The translations under genes and the position numbers were made by a program. From Porogramme epimiltina (taxonomy: Eukaryota > Basidiomycota > Agaricomycetes > Polyporales > Polyporaceae), in contig FTLJ01001044.1 of the NCBI GenBank assembly GCA_900155495.1, positions 1 through 26,812 of the forward strand: DNA of 26,812 nucleotides, given 5' to 3'. Each line of letters begins with the position of its first letter. Position 1 is the first letter of the stretch. Below are positions 11,508 through 22,362 of this stretch, in pieces. A model generated the notes under the pieces. That model searched no databases. It had not been told where the DNA came from and worked only from the letters and a program-made list of their open reading frames with translations.

Positions 11508-14500
11508 CTATTCCTCATAACCCGGAGGCGCCTCAAACCTCTCCGCTTGTATCTGTTGCATCGCCCGCCGCAGGTCCTGCACCTCCTCCCGCAAACCAAC
11601 GACGTCCTCCGTCGGAGAGGTGGACTGGGCCGCTGTTCCCATGGCGGACTGAGAGAAGTCGGATCCATCCGGCCCACTTGTTCCTTCCACCGACGCGCCC
11701 CCCATGTATCCACTAGCAGCAACTTGCCTAATCTCTTCGGCCTTTGTTCGCAGTGGTGGGACAGAATGTTGCTGGGGAGGCGATTGCGCACTGCTGTCCC
11801 CAATGGTTTCTTCAGCCTGCGTTCCATGACCATGGCTATCGCTGTACGGGTAAGGCGATAGAGGAGCGGGGGCATGCCGTTCTTCCATGCCATCCACAAC
11901 GAATGTCCCGTCAGCGCGCCCGTAGCGGCTTAAGGATCTGCGCCGGCGATAGTAGAGAAGGCCGGCGACTAAGACCACTATAGCGGCGGCACTGCCGACG
12001 ACACTGCCAACGATCGCACCAGTGTGCGAGCTCGAGGTGCTCCCTCCTGAGCCGCTGGGGAGCGAGGTGTCGATGGTTTGATTTTGAAGCCTGTCAAGCT
12101 GGAATGAGTTCCTTCATTCTTACGTTCGATTGTTCATCATGAGGGCCTCACGTCAGAGCTAAATGCGAGAAAACAGCGCCAACACTAGGTCTAAGGGACG
12201 CCACACGGTTAATGAGATCATGGGTGGTCAAAAGGTATAGGATACTTTACCCTGCTGTGCCGTTCGTGGCCTGCACGCCGTTGCTGCCGTCGTCATTGTA
12301 GTAATCCATAAAGGCGCCTACGGTTGCGTTGGAATTCGCCCGATTCCATACCCCTTGCGTCAGGCTATCTCCGATAGTCTTGTTGGCCGATGTCACAGCG
12401 GCGGCGGCGAATAACAACCATGCTGTGTGCAAATTTGTTATTCAGGTTCAAAAGGAGCGAGAAAGATCTTACAAGTGCTGCTTGTAACCCCAGCATTGTT
12501 GTCTATCGGGAGACCAAAATTTGGCCCTAGAACGCCGACGCTTAGCATGATAAACGTGCGCCGACCACTAACAGCTTACCAGCTGTAAGGCGGGTCCCGA
12601 GGTACCGTGCGTGGTTCTCAAGGATCTGTCAAAAAGTCAGAACGGTCTCAAAGGGTTAGAACTCAGCATTACACCCACAGATGTAGGTACAAGATTAGTT
12701 CCGAGCAGAAGGTCGGTATACAAATTGTACGTTAGTGACCACGAAGTCTCTTCTCCGAAAACGCCAAGAATACGTTGCTGGTCCGAGGAGAGAGCCGACG
12801 ATTTCCACTGGTCCATCAACGATGTTGCTTGTTGCTACATAGTGATTATAAGAAGGATGTTCGTCGTTTGTTAACCGAAGCGCAACCCAAAGCCTACCGA
12901 ATACGTCTTCACGTCCGCATCATTTCCGGTAGCGCGGCTAATTTCAGCCATAGCCTGTATACCAAGGATTCCTTTCAAGGCCAGGTTGGTCAAGTTCTGA
13001 GTTTTCTGGTCGATAAACTGCCTGCGAGACCCATAAGAAGCATGCAGAGAAGGTAGTGGTGGTACACACTGGTCTCCCAAGTCCGGAATAGTCGTCGTCT
13101 GGACCAGGTACTCGGCCCAACGCTTGGCAAGATTGTACTAGGGAAGATGGTGAGCTATGGCGATATCGTTATTGAACAACATGACTCACGTGTCGCAAGA
13201 GCAAACTACCATCGCCCGAAAACCTAGCGTGTGCGTACATCATAACTAACATGGTGCCCGACTCTTTCCTTTACTGTCAACGAGCTAGACTTGACAAAGA
13301 AAGATGACCTACTCACTGTCTATTCCCGCAGAGGAAGGATTGTTATCATCAGATGATCCTGCCACAGCAGTTGGATACGAGCCGCCTGTTACTAGTAAGT
13401 ACCACGGTTGTCAACAATGTATATCGTTACGAACCGATGTCTTGGTATGGGTACTGGACCCCGGCTGACCTATCCTGGGATCCCAGAAGAGGCGCCAGCA
13501 TGCCGGAGCATAACGATGCGTTGAAATATAGGTAAGCCGGAAGCGCCTCATACATCCTCTCCACAGCGTTAACGCGTCTTTGCGAGATATGAATACAGTC
13601 AATCACCGCACCCTATTTGCATCAGAGATCACTCACCCAGAACCCCCGATGTCCTTGATGAATATCTTGACATCCGATCCGTTCAAACTCCCATCGGCAT
13701 CGTTTCTCAAGACAGTAATATCCATGGAACCCATCACTTGGCGCGCCGCAAGAGAGACCAAGTCCGCGTAATTCGAAGATATCTTCCTTGCACCGCCCGT
13801 GATCTTCTGGTCCATGTTTGTGGCTCGACTGAGAGCCCCAGAGAAGTCTGTGGAGAAGACCTCAATCTATGTGAAAGTGTGAGCGGCGATGAAGGAATGA
13901 CCCGGGTCGCTTTTTACTCACTGCGGAGCCAATATCTGGATATCGAGTGAGGAAGTACGGAACTCGAGTCTGTGGATTCGCGTCCTGAGAGGTGCTGTAT
14001 TTGATGGATGGATTCCTAACATAGCCAATAGACCATGTCACCGGGGTAGATGTCTGCTTGATGTTGCCCAGGTCGATCGAAAACGCACATACGGTGAAAA
14101 CCCCGCTAGAGAGTTCATAAGTAATGAGAAAGATAAACTCTAAAATGCTTCGAGATTACTTCGCGTCAATGGCAATTTCGGCGTTCGGTGCGGCAGTGTT
14201 GTTCAGTGTGCCAGTAGCGATGAATTGATTGCGTGTCGCGTCAGCTTCACTGATCTGCCAAGCAGTATTGGAAGCCTTAGGATATTAGACATGTCAGGAT
14301 CGAAGTACGCAATGATTGAATGTACTACTCACACTAGGCATAGCATAGTATGCTGTACCGTCTTGTGCTTGGTCACTATCTTCGTGGAATGTGATCGGTC
14401 TCATAATCTGGATCTGGTGGTACCGGCTAGAGCTAGTTGTCTGGCTAGCCCACGTTGGCCAACTAACAGATCTGTCGCCCGACGCCCATTCTTGGTATCG

Positions 14501-15158
14501 GTTAGTCGTAGCCTGGGGAAGGGCAAGCTAAATGGTGTGAAACTCACCGGTGCTGATGTCAGAGTATACCTGCACGGAGTGAGCAGCATTGTCTGTTGCG
14601 CTCGCTTCTACGGATACATAGGAAAATGGAAATGATTGATTGACAAAATCTGAAGGCTGATGATGGTGCATGTTAGGAGAATAGATCATGCTCACCTGCC
14701 TAACACAATATACTCACCTCAATCGGTGAAAGAAATGTGACAGTAACATTCATTGGGCCTGCCCTCATGACGTATATAGAACGCGTCGGAGTGATCTGTA
14801 CGTTCGTGACGGTGGAGACGTTTGGACCGCTTTGTGCTGTATCGTTTCCAAGCCAGGCATAAGACGTATTATCCACCCTGATTTTTCCTGCCCATCCCAT
14901 GATCCCCTGTAGCAGTTTGTTATAAGGTCAGGTAGTCTGGATATCAAGGAGTTTGCGTACCCGTTGAGTCCAAAATACAGGCCAAGACGACGAGAGAGGG
15001 CTCTGTCCACTCGTCGCGTTTTGCCATGTACTCAAGTATGGAGAGCGAACAGCCAATGGAATGCTGGCGGGAAAAAATGTTTGTACGGCGCCCTGAGCAT
15101 GAGCCCCGTAGAAGAGGAGGGGTGCCGAGAGTGCAAGCAGCAGCAGTAGCAGCAGCAT
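11508..15158 (-). CDS. Membrane-anchored GtaA-like glutaminase family protein, copy 4 (17 exons, 890 aa)
   Basis: Exons in transcription order: 15158-14961, 14906-14718, 14656-14548, 14490-14333, 14275-14160, 14105-13922, 13866-13637, 13577-13435, 13385-13317, 13263-13190, 13137-13070, 13021-12898, 12834-12679, 12625-12580, 12526-12473, 12422-12251, 12090-11508, giving 2673 bases in one frame. A Leu-rich signal peptide ends near GAHAQ. The six-hairpin glutaminase-like region follows (DNTSYAWLGND, NVTVTFLSPIE, SNYADLVSLAARQVMGSMDI, LPAYLYFNASLC, SWLLFAAAAVTSAN). After a Gly/Ser linker comes a transmembrane helix (about 720-743, TGAIVGSVVGSAAAIVVLVA), an RRRR stop-transfer cluster and a tail with VVGLREEVQDLRRAMQQIQ and PPGY (885-888). 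The exon 8 donor, GTTCGT, is unusual, but the frame and the position shared with the other copies support it. Confidence 0.87.
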
Positions 15159-16505
15159 GGTGATGGAGGGCTGTAAACGTTGCAATGGTAAGAACGAGGT
15201 CGACTTCACAGGACTCGTAGAAAGTGTATCCACACCAAATTTTAGGCTGGGGGGTCTTTCTCTACCGGCTGAGAGAGTGCCCGCACAGGGCGGTCTCTTC
15301 CAATCCGCTGGGATCGCACTCCGACAGAAGCCCGGACCTGCTCCACCTATAGCCACACCGAAACGCCAGCTTCCCTTCTTCATATCTGTGACATCTCAAA
15401 GTTAGTATAAATTGCCAAGAGTATTGCGCTACTCGCGGATAGTCTGCGATTAGGTAGCTGCATTCATGCCACCCGCGCCGAATAAGCCCAGCAGACCCAG
15501 ATATCGCTGGGGCAGTACCACGGCGGCAACGGCTCCTTCGCCCTGCAGCGAATGACGATCTGGAGTGTGAGTCATAGATGACTTCACGACGTAACGGCAG
15601 CTGTGATGGGTAGTAAGAAAAGCCCAAACAGACCAAAAAGACTTTGCACCGCTATGACGTTACATCGCCGCACATGCCTGGAAGCTGCCGGGAGTATCTG
15701 CGTCGCCCTAAGTTCGTGGCTCCGCTCTTTTCGTCGCCTCCCTGGCGTACGGCCCAACCGACTTCCGACATGGTTCTCATTATGGAACATCGTTATGTAA
15801 TGAGTGACCCGCGGAGGCAAAAGTACCACCAAAAAGATAAGATGCATGTCGTATACGCTCCACTTAGCGAGGCGCCAGCTTCCGCGCCATAGTCGGCGTG
15901 TGGCTTAAGGTTGCAACGAGACCGGGAACGGGGGTCCTCAAGGAGAGCCCACACTTTTGCGGGTGATAGTGCCACATCAAGGTAGGGTGTAACAACGCAC
16001 TTGGGGGAAGTGATAGATGTCATTAGTATCTCCAGATTGCGACAGAAACGTTGGCTTCTTACCGCTTCCAAGAGGGAACTGAGAGCAAAACTGAATGCTC
16101 TGCCCAACGCCCCCCTCACCCTGCGCACCAGACCGCATGGTTACGGGCAGTGGGGGTGAAGAGGGCTGCGCAGTATCCCCCTCACCGTCTCAGTTGCTGA
16201 GCACAAAGAAAATTTCTAGTCGTGCTTGTGATCATCCTGGCGGGTCAGTACGGTTGACAGTCATCGGCTCAAGCCCCACAACTAGCACGGCCCCTTCGGC
16301 CATGGATAGAGACACGATCTCTCCTTGTAGTTGCAGAATGTTGGGCAGTGCCAAATAAACGAGCTAGACGCAGTACAAAATACAAAGTCACAGATGCTTG
16401 AGCGAATCACAACCTGCGAGCCACGTCACATCACTATACCTGGAACAAACGGGCACACTCACCACTTCCTAGTCCACACACAACGGTCCGACCGCCCCTC
16501 GCAGC
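15159..16505. other. Spacer between array copy 4 and the kinase gene; no gene recognised
   Basis: These 1.35 kb hold the copy 4 promoter side and the 3' side of the kinase-like gene. Open frames on both strands (the longest about 110-125 codons) show no domain, no signal peptide and no matching splice sites, and they overlap one another. No TATA element like those of copies 1-3 was found at the same distance from the copy 4 start. Nothing else could be supported. Confidence 0.5.
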
Positions 16506-17764
16506 TCACGCCGAGCCCATCGCCACGTCCACGTCCATCATGTCCCCGCACATGAGCCGCCTCCTCCCCTGGTCGCATCTCCGCAGGTACTCCGCGCACC
16601 GCTCCCCAAACACGCCCAGCCCGTCCAGGAAGCCCTTCGGGAGCTTGTCCTTGCGCTGCTCCCACGGCTTCACGTCCACGAGGTCGCACCGGTCCAGGCA
16701 GACGAGGATCATCCCGAAGCTGTACGCGTCCGCGAGCCGCGCGTCCGCGCACTCCCCGCGGAGCACCTCGGGCGCGGAGAACGGGCGCGTGCCGGGGTAG
16801 ATCCGCTCGACCTTGCGCGCGGGCGGGGGCGGCGCCGCGGGCGCGGGCGCGTGTGTGGCGAAGCGCGACGACGCGGCTCGCGAGGGCGTCGGCGGCGGCG
16901 GGGGCGACGGCGGCGGCTCGTCGCCGAGGTCGTCGTCGGGCGACGCGTAGACCGAGTCCGCGGACACGGAGCGCCCAAAGTCGAAGAGCTTGACGGTGTC
17001 GGAGCCGCGCGTGACCTGGATGTTGAGCAGGGAGAGGTCGCCGTGGGAGAGGCCGTACGAGTGGAGGTGGGTGAGGCCGTCGAGGAGCTGGTTGTGGTAC
17101 CCGACCTTCTGCGCGCGCGAGAGCGGCTCGGGCTGCTCGCGGATGACGTCGTACAGCGTGCGGCCCTCGAGGTACTCGAGCACCATGCCGACGTTCTCGA
17201 GCGCGCCGAGGAATGCGCAGATGTTGCGATGCCGCGCGACGGTCGTGTACACGCGCAGCTCCGCGAGGAACTGCGTCGTCACGTCCCGCGCGTTCGACTG
17301 CATCTCCCCGTTGATCTCGAGCTGCACGACGTTGGGTTTCTTAACGACGCATTTGAACAGCTCTGAGGCGGACCCTGCCGCGATCGGCGCCAAGCTCTGT
17401 GTCGGATTTGGTGGGGCTGAGTAGGAGGTGGGTGTGGGGAATGAGAAGATTGCAGTAGGGTTTGTTGGTGGCGTGTAGATGGGCGCGGATGCATGTGAAG
17501 TAGTCTCGTACGTTCGTGGTGTTTGTCGGTGCAGTTGCCTGGGCGTCCAGTCGCGATGATGTTGGGTTTCATTGACCAACGTCTCCTCTGTCGATGCAGG
17601 GTGTGACTGCGCGGATGTCGATTCCTCTCCCTCTTCGTCGAGCTCAACTATGCTTTCGCGGCGATGTGAGCAATGGCGAAGGGCCGCTTCGTCGGCCTGC
17701 TTCACTCACCCATCCACCAATTCTTCTTCGAGGTCAAGGTCACGCGTCTGATATGTCTTGACAT
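16506..17764 (-). CDS. Protein-kinase-like protein with HGD catalytic loop and Pro-rich insert (398 aa)
   Basis: The kinase frame has no ATG of its own before mid-protein, so a short first exon is proposed: 17764-17710, joined to 17647-16506 across a 62-base intron (donor GTGAGT, acceptor CATAG). This keeps the frame and starts MSRHIRR. Residues 1 to about 110 are Ser/Thr/Pro-rich and look disordered. The kinase core follows: AELRVY (alpha-C Glu), MVLEYLEG hinge, HGDLSLLN (220-227, Asp present, HRD Arg replaced by Gly), DFG (241-243), APE (310-312) and DAYSFGMI. A Pro-rich insert of about 55-65 residues lies between DFG and APE. No Gly-rich loop is visible and the VAIK lysine is uncertain (KCVVKKP), so it may be a degenerate kinase. 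Substrate unknown. The first exon is the weakest part of the model. Confidence 0.75.
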
Positions 17765-18219
17765 GATGACACTATAAATGCGAGTTGTTTGGGAGGCAAA
17801 GTCGTAGATGGGGATAGAATGCAGAGATGAGTTGAATGGGCACGCTGCAAACTGCCCCCGACTTGGCGATCAACGGCCTTGGCGCTAATCTTATCCCCGC
17901 AATGGCAAGGGCCGCTAACCCGAGCCATGACGTAGTTCTACTCCCCATATCACCGCCTGCCGTGGCCATAAAGCGTGCATGCCGTGAAGGCGTTCGGTGG
18001 TATCCGAACGAATAGCAATAGGTAATACGAGGAGTGGCGGCAAAGTTTAAGCGACGAATCCCTGCATTCACTTTTCGGTATTTCACGCAGTGGTTGGTAG
18101 AGATCTGATCTCACAGTCCGGATATCTGGTCATTCCAAACTTACTTGCAACTAGTTTACAATGAAACGAGACCTATTAGAATACACGAGGGAGAAAGTGT
18201 CCACGCCGTCGTCCGCACA
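17765..18219. other. Spacer between malate synthase stop and kinase start
   Basis: These 455 bases lie between two minus-strand genes. They should hold the malate synthase 3' untranslated region and the kinase promoter. A minus-strand TTTATAG lies just upstream of the proposed kinase ATG, which is too close for a normal TATA box if that ATG is right. Open frames here carry no recognisable domain. Confidence 0.5.
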
Positions 18220-20211
18220 TCACAACACGCTCCGCTGCCACGCCGCAGGGCACCCGTCGCGCACCGCGAGGTACCCCATGAGGTCGCTCGTCAGGAACTC
18301 GCTCGGCCACTCCTTCCGCACCTGCGCCTTCAAGTACTTCCCGACGATGTCGAGGTTCTCCGCGGTGAGCGTCGCGCTCTGCAGCGTCGGCGCGACCTCG
18401 TCGACGAGGGTGTCGACCCACTTGGCGGTGATGACTTCGCCCGTGTCCCCGGTGCGCATGCCGTACTTGACCCACTGCCAGAGCTGCACGCGCGTGATCT
18501 CCGCCGTCGCGGCATCCTCCATGAGGTAGTTCAGGGGAATGCAGCCGTTTCCGCCGAGCCACGCCGCGCTGTAGCCCAGCGCAGTCGCGACATTGGAACG
18601 CACGCCCTCAACGGTGATCTGCCCGGGCACCTTGGTGTTGAGCAGGTCTGCCGCTGCGATTTTGACGTCCTCTCGGCGGACGTGGTACTGTATGGTGCTC
18701 TATGAGTTCAATGTACAGGAACGATTCGGGGCGAACTAACCTGGTTGGGGCCGAGCATGTACTTGTTGAAGATCTCCATAGCGATCCCGTTGATGAGAGG
18801 GTGGGCAATCCAAGTACCATCGTGACCGTTCGTGACCTCGCGGAGCTTGTCCGCGCGGACCTTGTTCATGGCGACCTCGTTCGCAGCAGGGTCATTCTTA
18901 ATGGGAATCTGCGCGGACATGCCACCCATAGCAGCAACTCTCCGCCTATGGAGGGGTCAGTATGGAAACTGGACACAGAAGAGGAAATCATACCTATGGC
19001 AGGTCTGGATGAGCAGACGGACATATGAGTCCATGAAGCCGACCTCCATAGTCACGTCCTTGCGATCAGGGAGCACAGCGCTCCGGTCAGCACGACGCCT
19101 CTTAATGAAGCTGAAGATGTAATCCCAGCTACGCATATGCGTAAGACAACTGCTCTCGTTGCTGAAAGCGTGGCCATTAACTCACCGACCGCAGTTCAAT
19201 CCTGATGAGTGTGTGCGAAGCTCGAACAGAATCTCGTCCATCTGGAAGGCGGCCGGGAGGGTCTCGATGAGGACGGTACCACGAATGGTCCCGTGGGACA
19301 TGCCAATGTACGACTGCGAGAAGTTGAAAACGTCGTTCCAGAGACGCGCTTCGAGGTAGTGCTCCATCTTCGGGAGGTAGTAGTAAGGTCCGCGTCCGCG
19401 CTTGACGAGTTCTCGAGCATTGTGGAAGAAGTAGAGACCGAAGTCGAACAGAGATCCAGACACGGGCGCGTTGTCGACAGTTACGCGTGGCTCGTCAAGG
19501 TGCCATCCTCGAGGACTAGAACAGAAAGTCTCAGCAAGCTGTATACACACATGCATGCGAAGTAATGGAATGCGGCAATGCTTGCATGTTCCCCTAACGC
19601 GCCCGGCTTCCCCAAAGACAAGCGACTGGTGTCCGCGCCCCACCCCTCGAAACAGCTTAGAAATGCGACTCACCGAACGATGAGAACAGCAGGGCTCTCA
19701 GACAGCTTATACGCCTTCCCGTTCGACTCAAAGTCAATCTCTCTCCGAATAGCATCGCGGAGGTTGACCTGGCCGTTAATCATGTTCGCGAACGTCGGAG
19801 AGCTCGCGTCTGCACATCATGCGCTCAGCCGCCTTGCGCGCATGTAAGACGTAAAAGCGACGCACCCTCGAAGTCCGCCATGAACGTCTTCGCGCCGCTG
19901 TTCAGCGCGTTGATCACCATCTTCCGGTCGGTGGGGCCGGTGATCTCCACACGCCTGTCCTCCAAACCAGGCGCGGGCGGGGCACAGAGCCATGACGGGT
20001 CGGCGCGGATGTGCGCGGTCTCCGAGGGGAAGTCGAGGGGTTGGCCCGCGTCGAGACGCTGTTGCGCGGCCTCGCGGGCGATAAGCAGGGACTGGCGGGT
20101 GGACTCGAAGGTGCGGTGGAGGGCAGCAATGAACTTGAGGGCGTCCTCGGTGAGGATCTGCACCTGCGCGTCCTTTGCCTGAGAAGAGTGGATTTGCACG
20201 CCTTGGACCAT
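18220..20211 (-). CDS. Malate synthase (539 aa, six exons)
   Basis: Exons in transcription order: 20211-19866, 19809-19674, 19515-19186, 19128-18994, 18945-18741, 18687-18220, giving 1620 bases in one frame. The enzyme condenses glyoxylate and acetyl-CoA to malate in the glyoxylate cycle, normally in peroxisomes. The family signature is at 261-276 ([14 protein letters not shown], with Thr before the His), followed by [10 protein letters not shown] (356-365) and [10 protein letters not shown] (439-448), the segment that carries the catalytic aspartate as I recall. Length is typical for the fungal enzyme. The start at 20211 has a good CACCATGG context. The protein ends in Ser-Val-Leu, not the usual Ser-Lys-Leu-type peroxisomal signal, so targeting may be weak or altered. 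Function is very secure; location is inferred. Confidence 0.95.
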
Positions 20212-20766
20212 GGTGGGGAAGAAGGGTCGGAGCGATCAGAGAGAACAGGGGGTTTCTGGGCCTGGATAAGAGGCATGGCGTATAAGTAGTGCGACGGCTC
20301 TCCGCAAAGCCGTCGACCTCCTTCACGCAGCGGACGTCATTCCTGCCGTTTCACGTGCTTGCCCTGGCGGGGCATCGTCCTCGGAAGGTTCCGCCCGGGA
20401 CGCCTCCGGAGTCCGGGGCTCCGCCACCGCCCCGCACAAGCCATGCCCTTCTCCGCTCCCGCCCCCGAGCCCAGGCATCGGCCGAGGTTAAGCTATCCCG
20501 CCTCCTTTCCGGGGACGTCGTGCCAGCCCGGCCTCTTCCCGGCGACGCACGCCGGCTCGCGCACGGCTGCCTTCTCAACTCCGTCCCGCGGCTGTCCCGT
20601 GAAAGAGGCCCGCAGGGGCTCCCTAACGCCGTCGTGCGTACCCTCCCGCTCCGCGTCCAAGCCTTCCAGCACTCGCGCGCGCGCCCCTGCCCGTGGGTGT
20701 CCAGTTGCGATAGCTCGATAACGTGTACATACAGCGGTCGTCCGCACCAGAATAGCACCCTCACAG
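20212..20766. other. GC-rich spacer: malate synthase promoter and Get1 3' region
   Basis: These 555 bases separate the Get1 stop from the malate synthase start. The region is very GC-rich, so long open frames run through it on both strands (about 300 codons each) merely because stops are rare. Their composition is Arg/Pro/Gly/Ala-rich and domain-free. No recognisable gene, repeat or clear TATA box was found. Confidence 0.55.
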
Positions 20767-21739
20767 TCACTCGCCCTTCTTCCCGCCCGCCCCGCCTTTC
20801 GAATTTCCCTCTTCCGACGGGACCGGCGCCGGGGTTCCTATCGTACGGGACACGCACGGGACGCGGTGGGTGTACATCAGCCTCGGCCTGCCATATACGA
20901 TCCCGCTCGGAACTCCCGTCGCTCCCGCCCAACGAACGTGGTCCGTCTCGACGCGCCGCGGCGGAGGAACGCACGGAAGGCACAGAGCGCGCCACGGAAC
21001 ACGGAACGGGAGCGGGGGTGGGGGTGGGGAAGGAGGAACACTCACCCTGCGCGTGGCTCGGGGCCATTACCTCCTTCACGACCCGCTCGCCCACCTTGAT
21101 CACCCGCTTGCACGCCATCTGCCACACCCCGCAGCTCACCGACCCCGCGGGCGCGAAGGGGAGCGCGAGCCACCACGTGAGGGGCCCGAACCAGCCTGGC
21201 GGGAGGTAGAAGACGGCCGCCTTGCGGTACCACCACCCGATCACGAACTGGAGGCCCGTGGTCATGATCCACATGGCGGTCTTGAATTTGAGGGAGAAGG
21301 ACGAGCGGGCGGACGAGAGCTCGCCGTCTGAAAGGGGGTGATGCGCGGTGAGGGGGAGTAGACGGTGCGTGCCTCGCCCTACTCACTGAGCTTCTCCAAG
21401 TCCGCCAGACCTTTGTCTACGCTCCTCCTCAGCTTCGCCCACTTCGCGAACTGGTCCTGCGCGCTCGTTTGTAGGAGCTCTTTCTTATTGAGGAGGATCT
21501 CCGACTTTAGCTTGCGCTGGCGTGCCACCGAAGCATTATAGAATATACGCAGGTAGAGGGAGTAGAACTGTTGGAGAGTGAGTGAGCAGAATGAAGGATC
21601 CGCGCGCGCGGAGCAAGTCAAATACGTGTCGCTACATCAAAGGAGAAGCACGCACGAATTCTAGGAGGACACTCTGCCCTATCCAAGCAATAAGCTCTGT
21701 CACGAAGACGAGCGCGAATAGCATTGCCATTAGTGCCAT
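20767..21739 (-). CDS. GET1: Get1 / WRB-type tail-anchored protein insertion receptor subunit (205 aa)
   Basis: Exons in transcription order: 21739-21656, 21567-21387, 21327-21046, 20837-20767, giving 618 bases in one frame. Get1 is the ER membrane receptor subunit that docks the Get3 ATPase and helps insert tail-anchored proteins. Seen here: an N-terminal membrane helix (about 1-34), a charged coiled coil (about 40-88) with the family stretch [14 protein letters not shown], two further helices (about 105-122 and 134-160, Trp-rich) and a soluble Gly/Lys-rich tail. The ATG at 21739 lies in ACCATGG. The last intron (donor GTGAGT, acceptor GATAG) is inferred; without it the frame reads on for over 200 Arg/Pro-rich codons, which is not credible. 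The spliced length fits the family. Confidence 0.9.
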
Positions 21740-22362
21740 GGTTGGAGATCCTGGAGTCCGTGAATGTCGTCAAAAGCCAAAAATGTTACAGAGCCAGCTA
21801 AGCTGGTCGAGAGGAAAGGAGGCTACGTGTACAAGAGTCGGCGAGTGGACGTCACTACAGCGGCGTGGCGTGTCGAAGTCATATTAGGCGCACGTGGGCA
21901 AGGCGCGCAGGCCCTCGGATATAATCGAAAACAGGAGATGCTTCTAGTCCAACTGCAAGATACGGGGAGAAAGACGATATAGAGTTAAGAGCATCACACA
22001 GTTGTTTCAAAGGTGTCTTACAGAGGTAGAGAGGCCAGTGGTGCTCGTCTAATACGGGGCTTGCGCATGACCAGACGTGGGGTCTATCCAACACACTCAA
22101 GCCAACGATCCGTGTCAAGAAGAGAAAAAGATATCATAGCGCATGCAGATGTTTTAGCGAGGATGCCATAGGCCAGTAACAGAGCGATACATATGAACGT
22201 GTGCGTGCAATGCGAGTGCGATATCTCGATGATCGTGCGTGCGAGGCTGCGAGGCCCGGTTGCTGCCCAACCGCCCTCCTAGTCGTCCTCTCCCAAGCCC
22301 CCGGGTACAGTACAACAGTAACAGCACCGTCGGTGCGTGCTACGTGTAGAGCGACGGGTCGC
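21740..22362. other. Spacer between eL39 stop and Get1 start
   Basis: These 623 bases hold the eL39 3' region and the Get1 promoter. The sequence is mixed in composition with several direct CGAG/GTGCG-type short motifs. No open frame with a domain and no small RNA fold was recognised by eye. Ribosomal protein genes often host snoRNAs, but no C/D box pair was found. Confidence 0.45.

Noticed and set aside
16851..17424. Plus-strand frames of 144-171 codons opposite the kinase gene
   Set aside because: They are mirror-strand shadows of the GC-rich kinase coding sequence. Only the minus strand carries the HGD, DFG and APE motifs.
17740..18086. Minus-strand frames of 62 and 104 codons upstream of the kinase
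   Set aside because: They were considered as kinase first exons but do not join the kinase frame with good splice sites, while the 55-base exon at 17710-17764 does.
18145..18705. Plus-strand frame of 186 codons
   Set aside because: It is the antisense shadow of the last exon of malate synthase.
20289..21274. Long overlapping open frames of about 300 codons on both strands
   Set aside because: They arise from very high GC and few stop codons across the Get1 gene and its 3' spacer. Their Arg/Pro-rich translation has no domain, and the Get1 exons explain the coding part.
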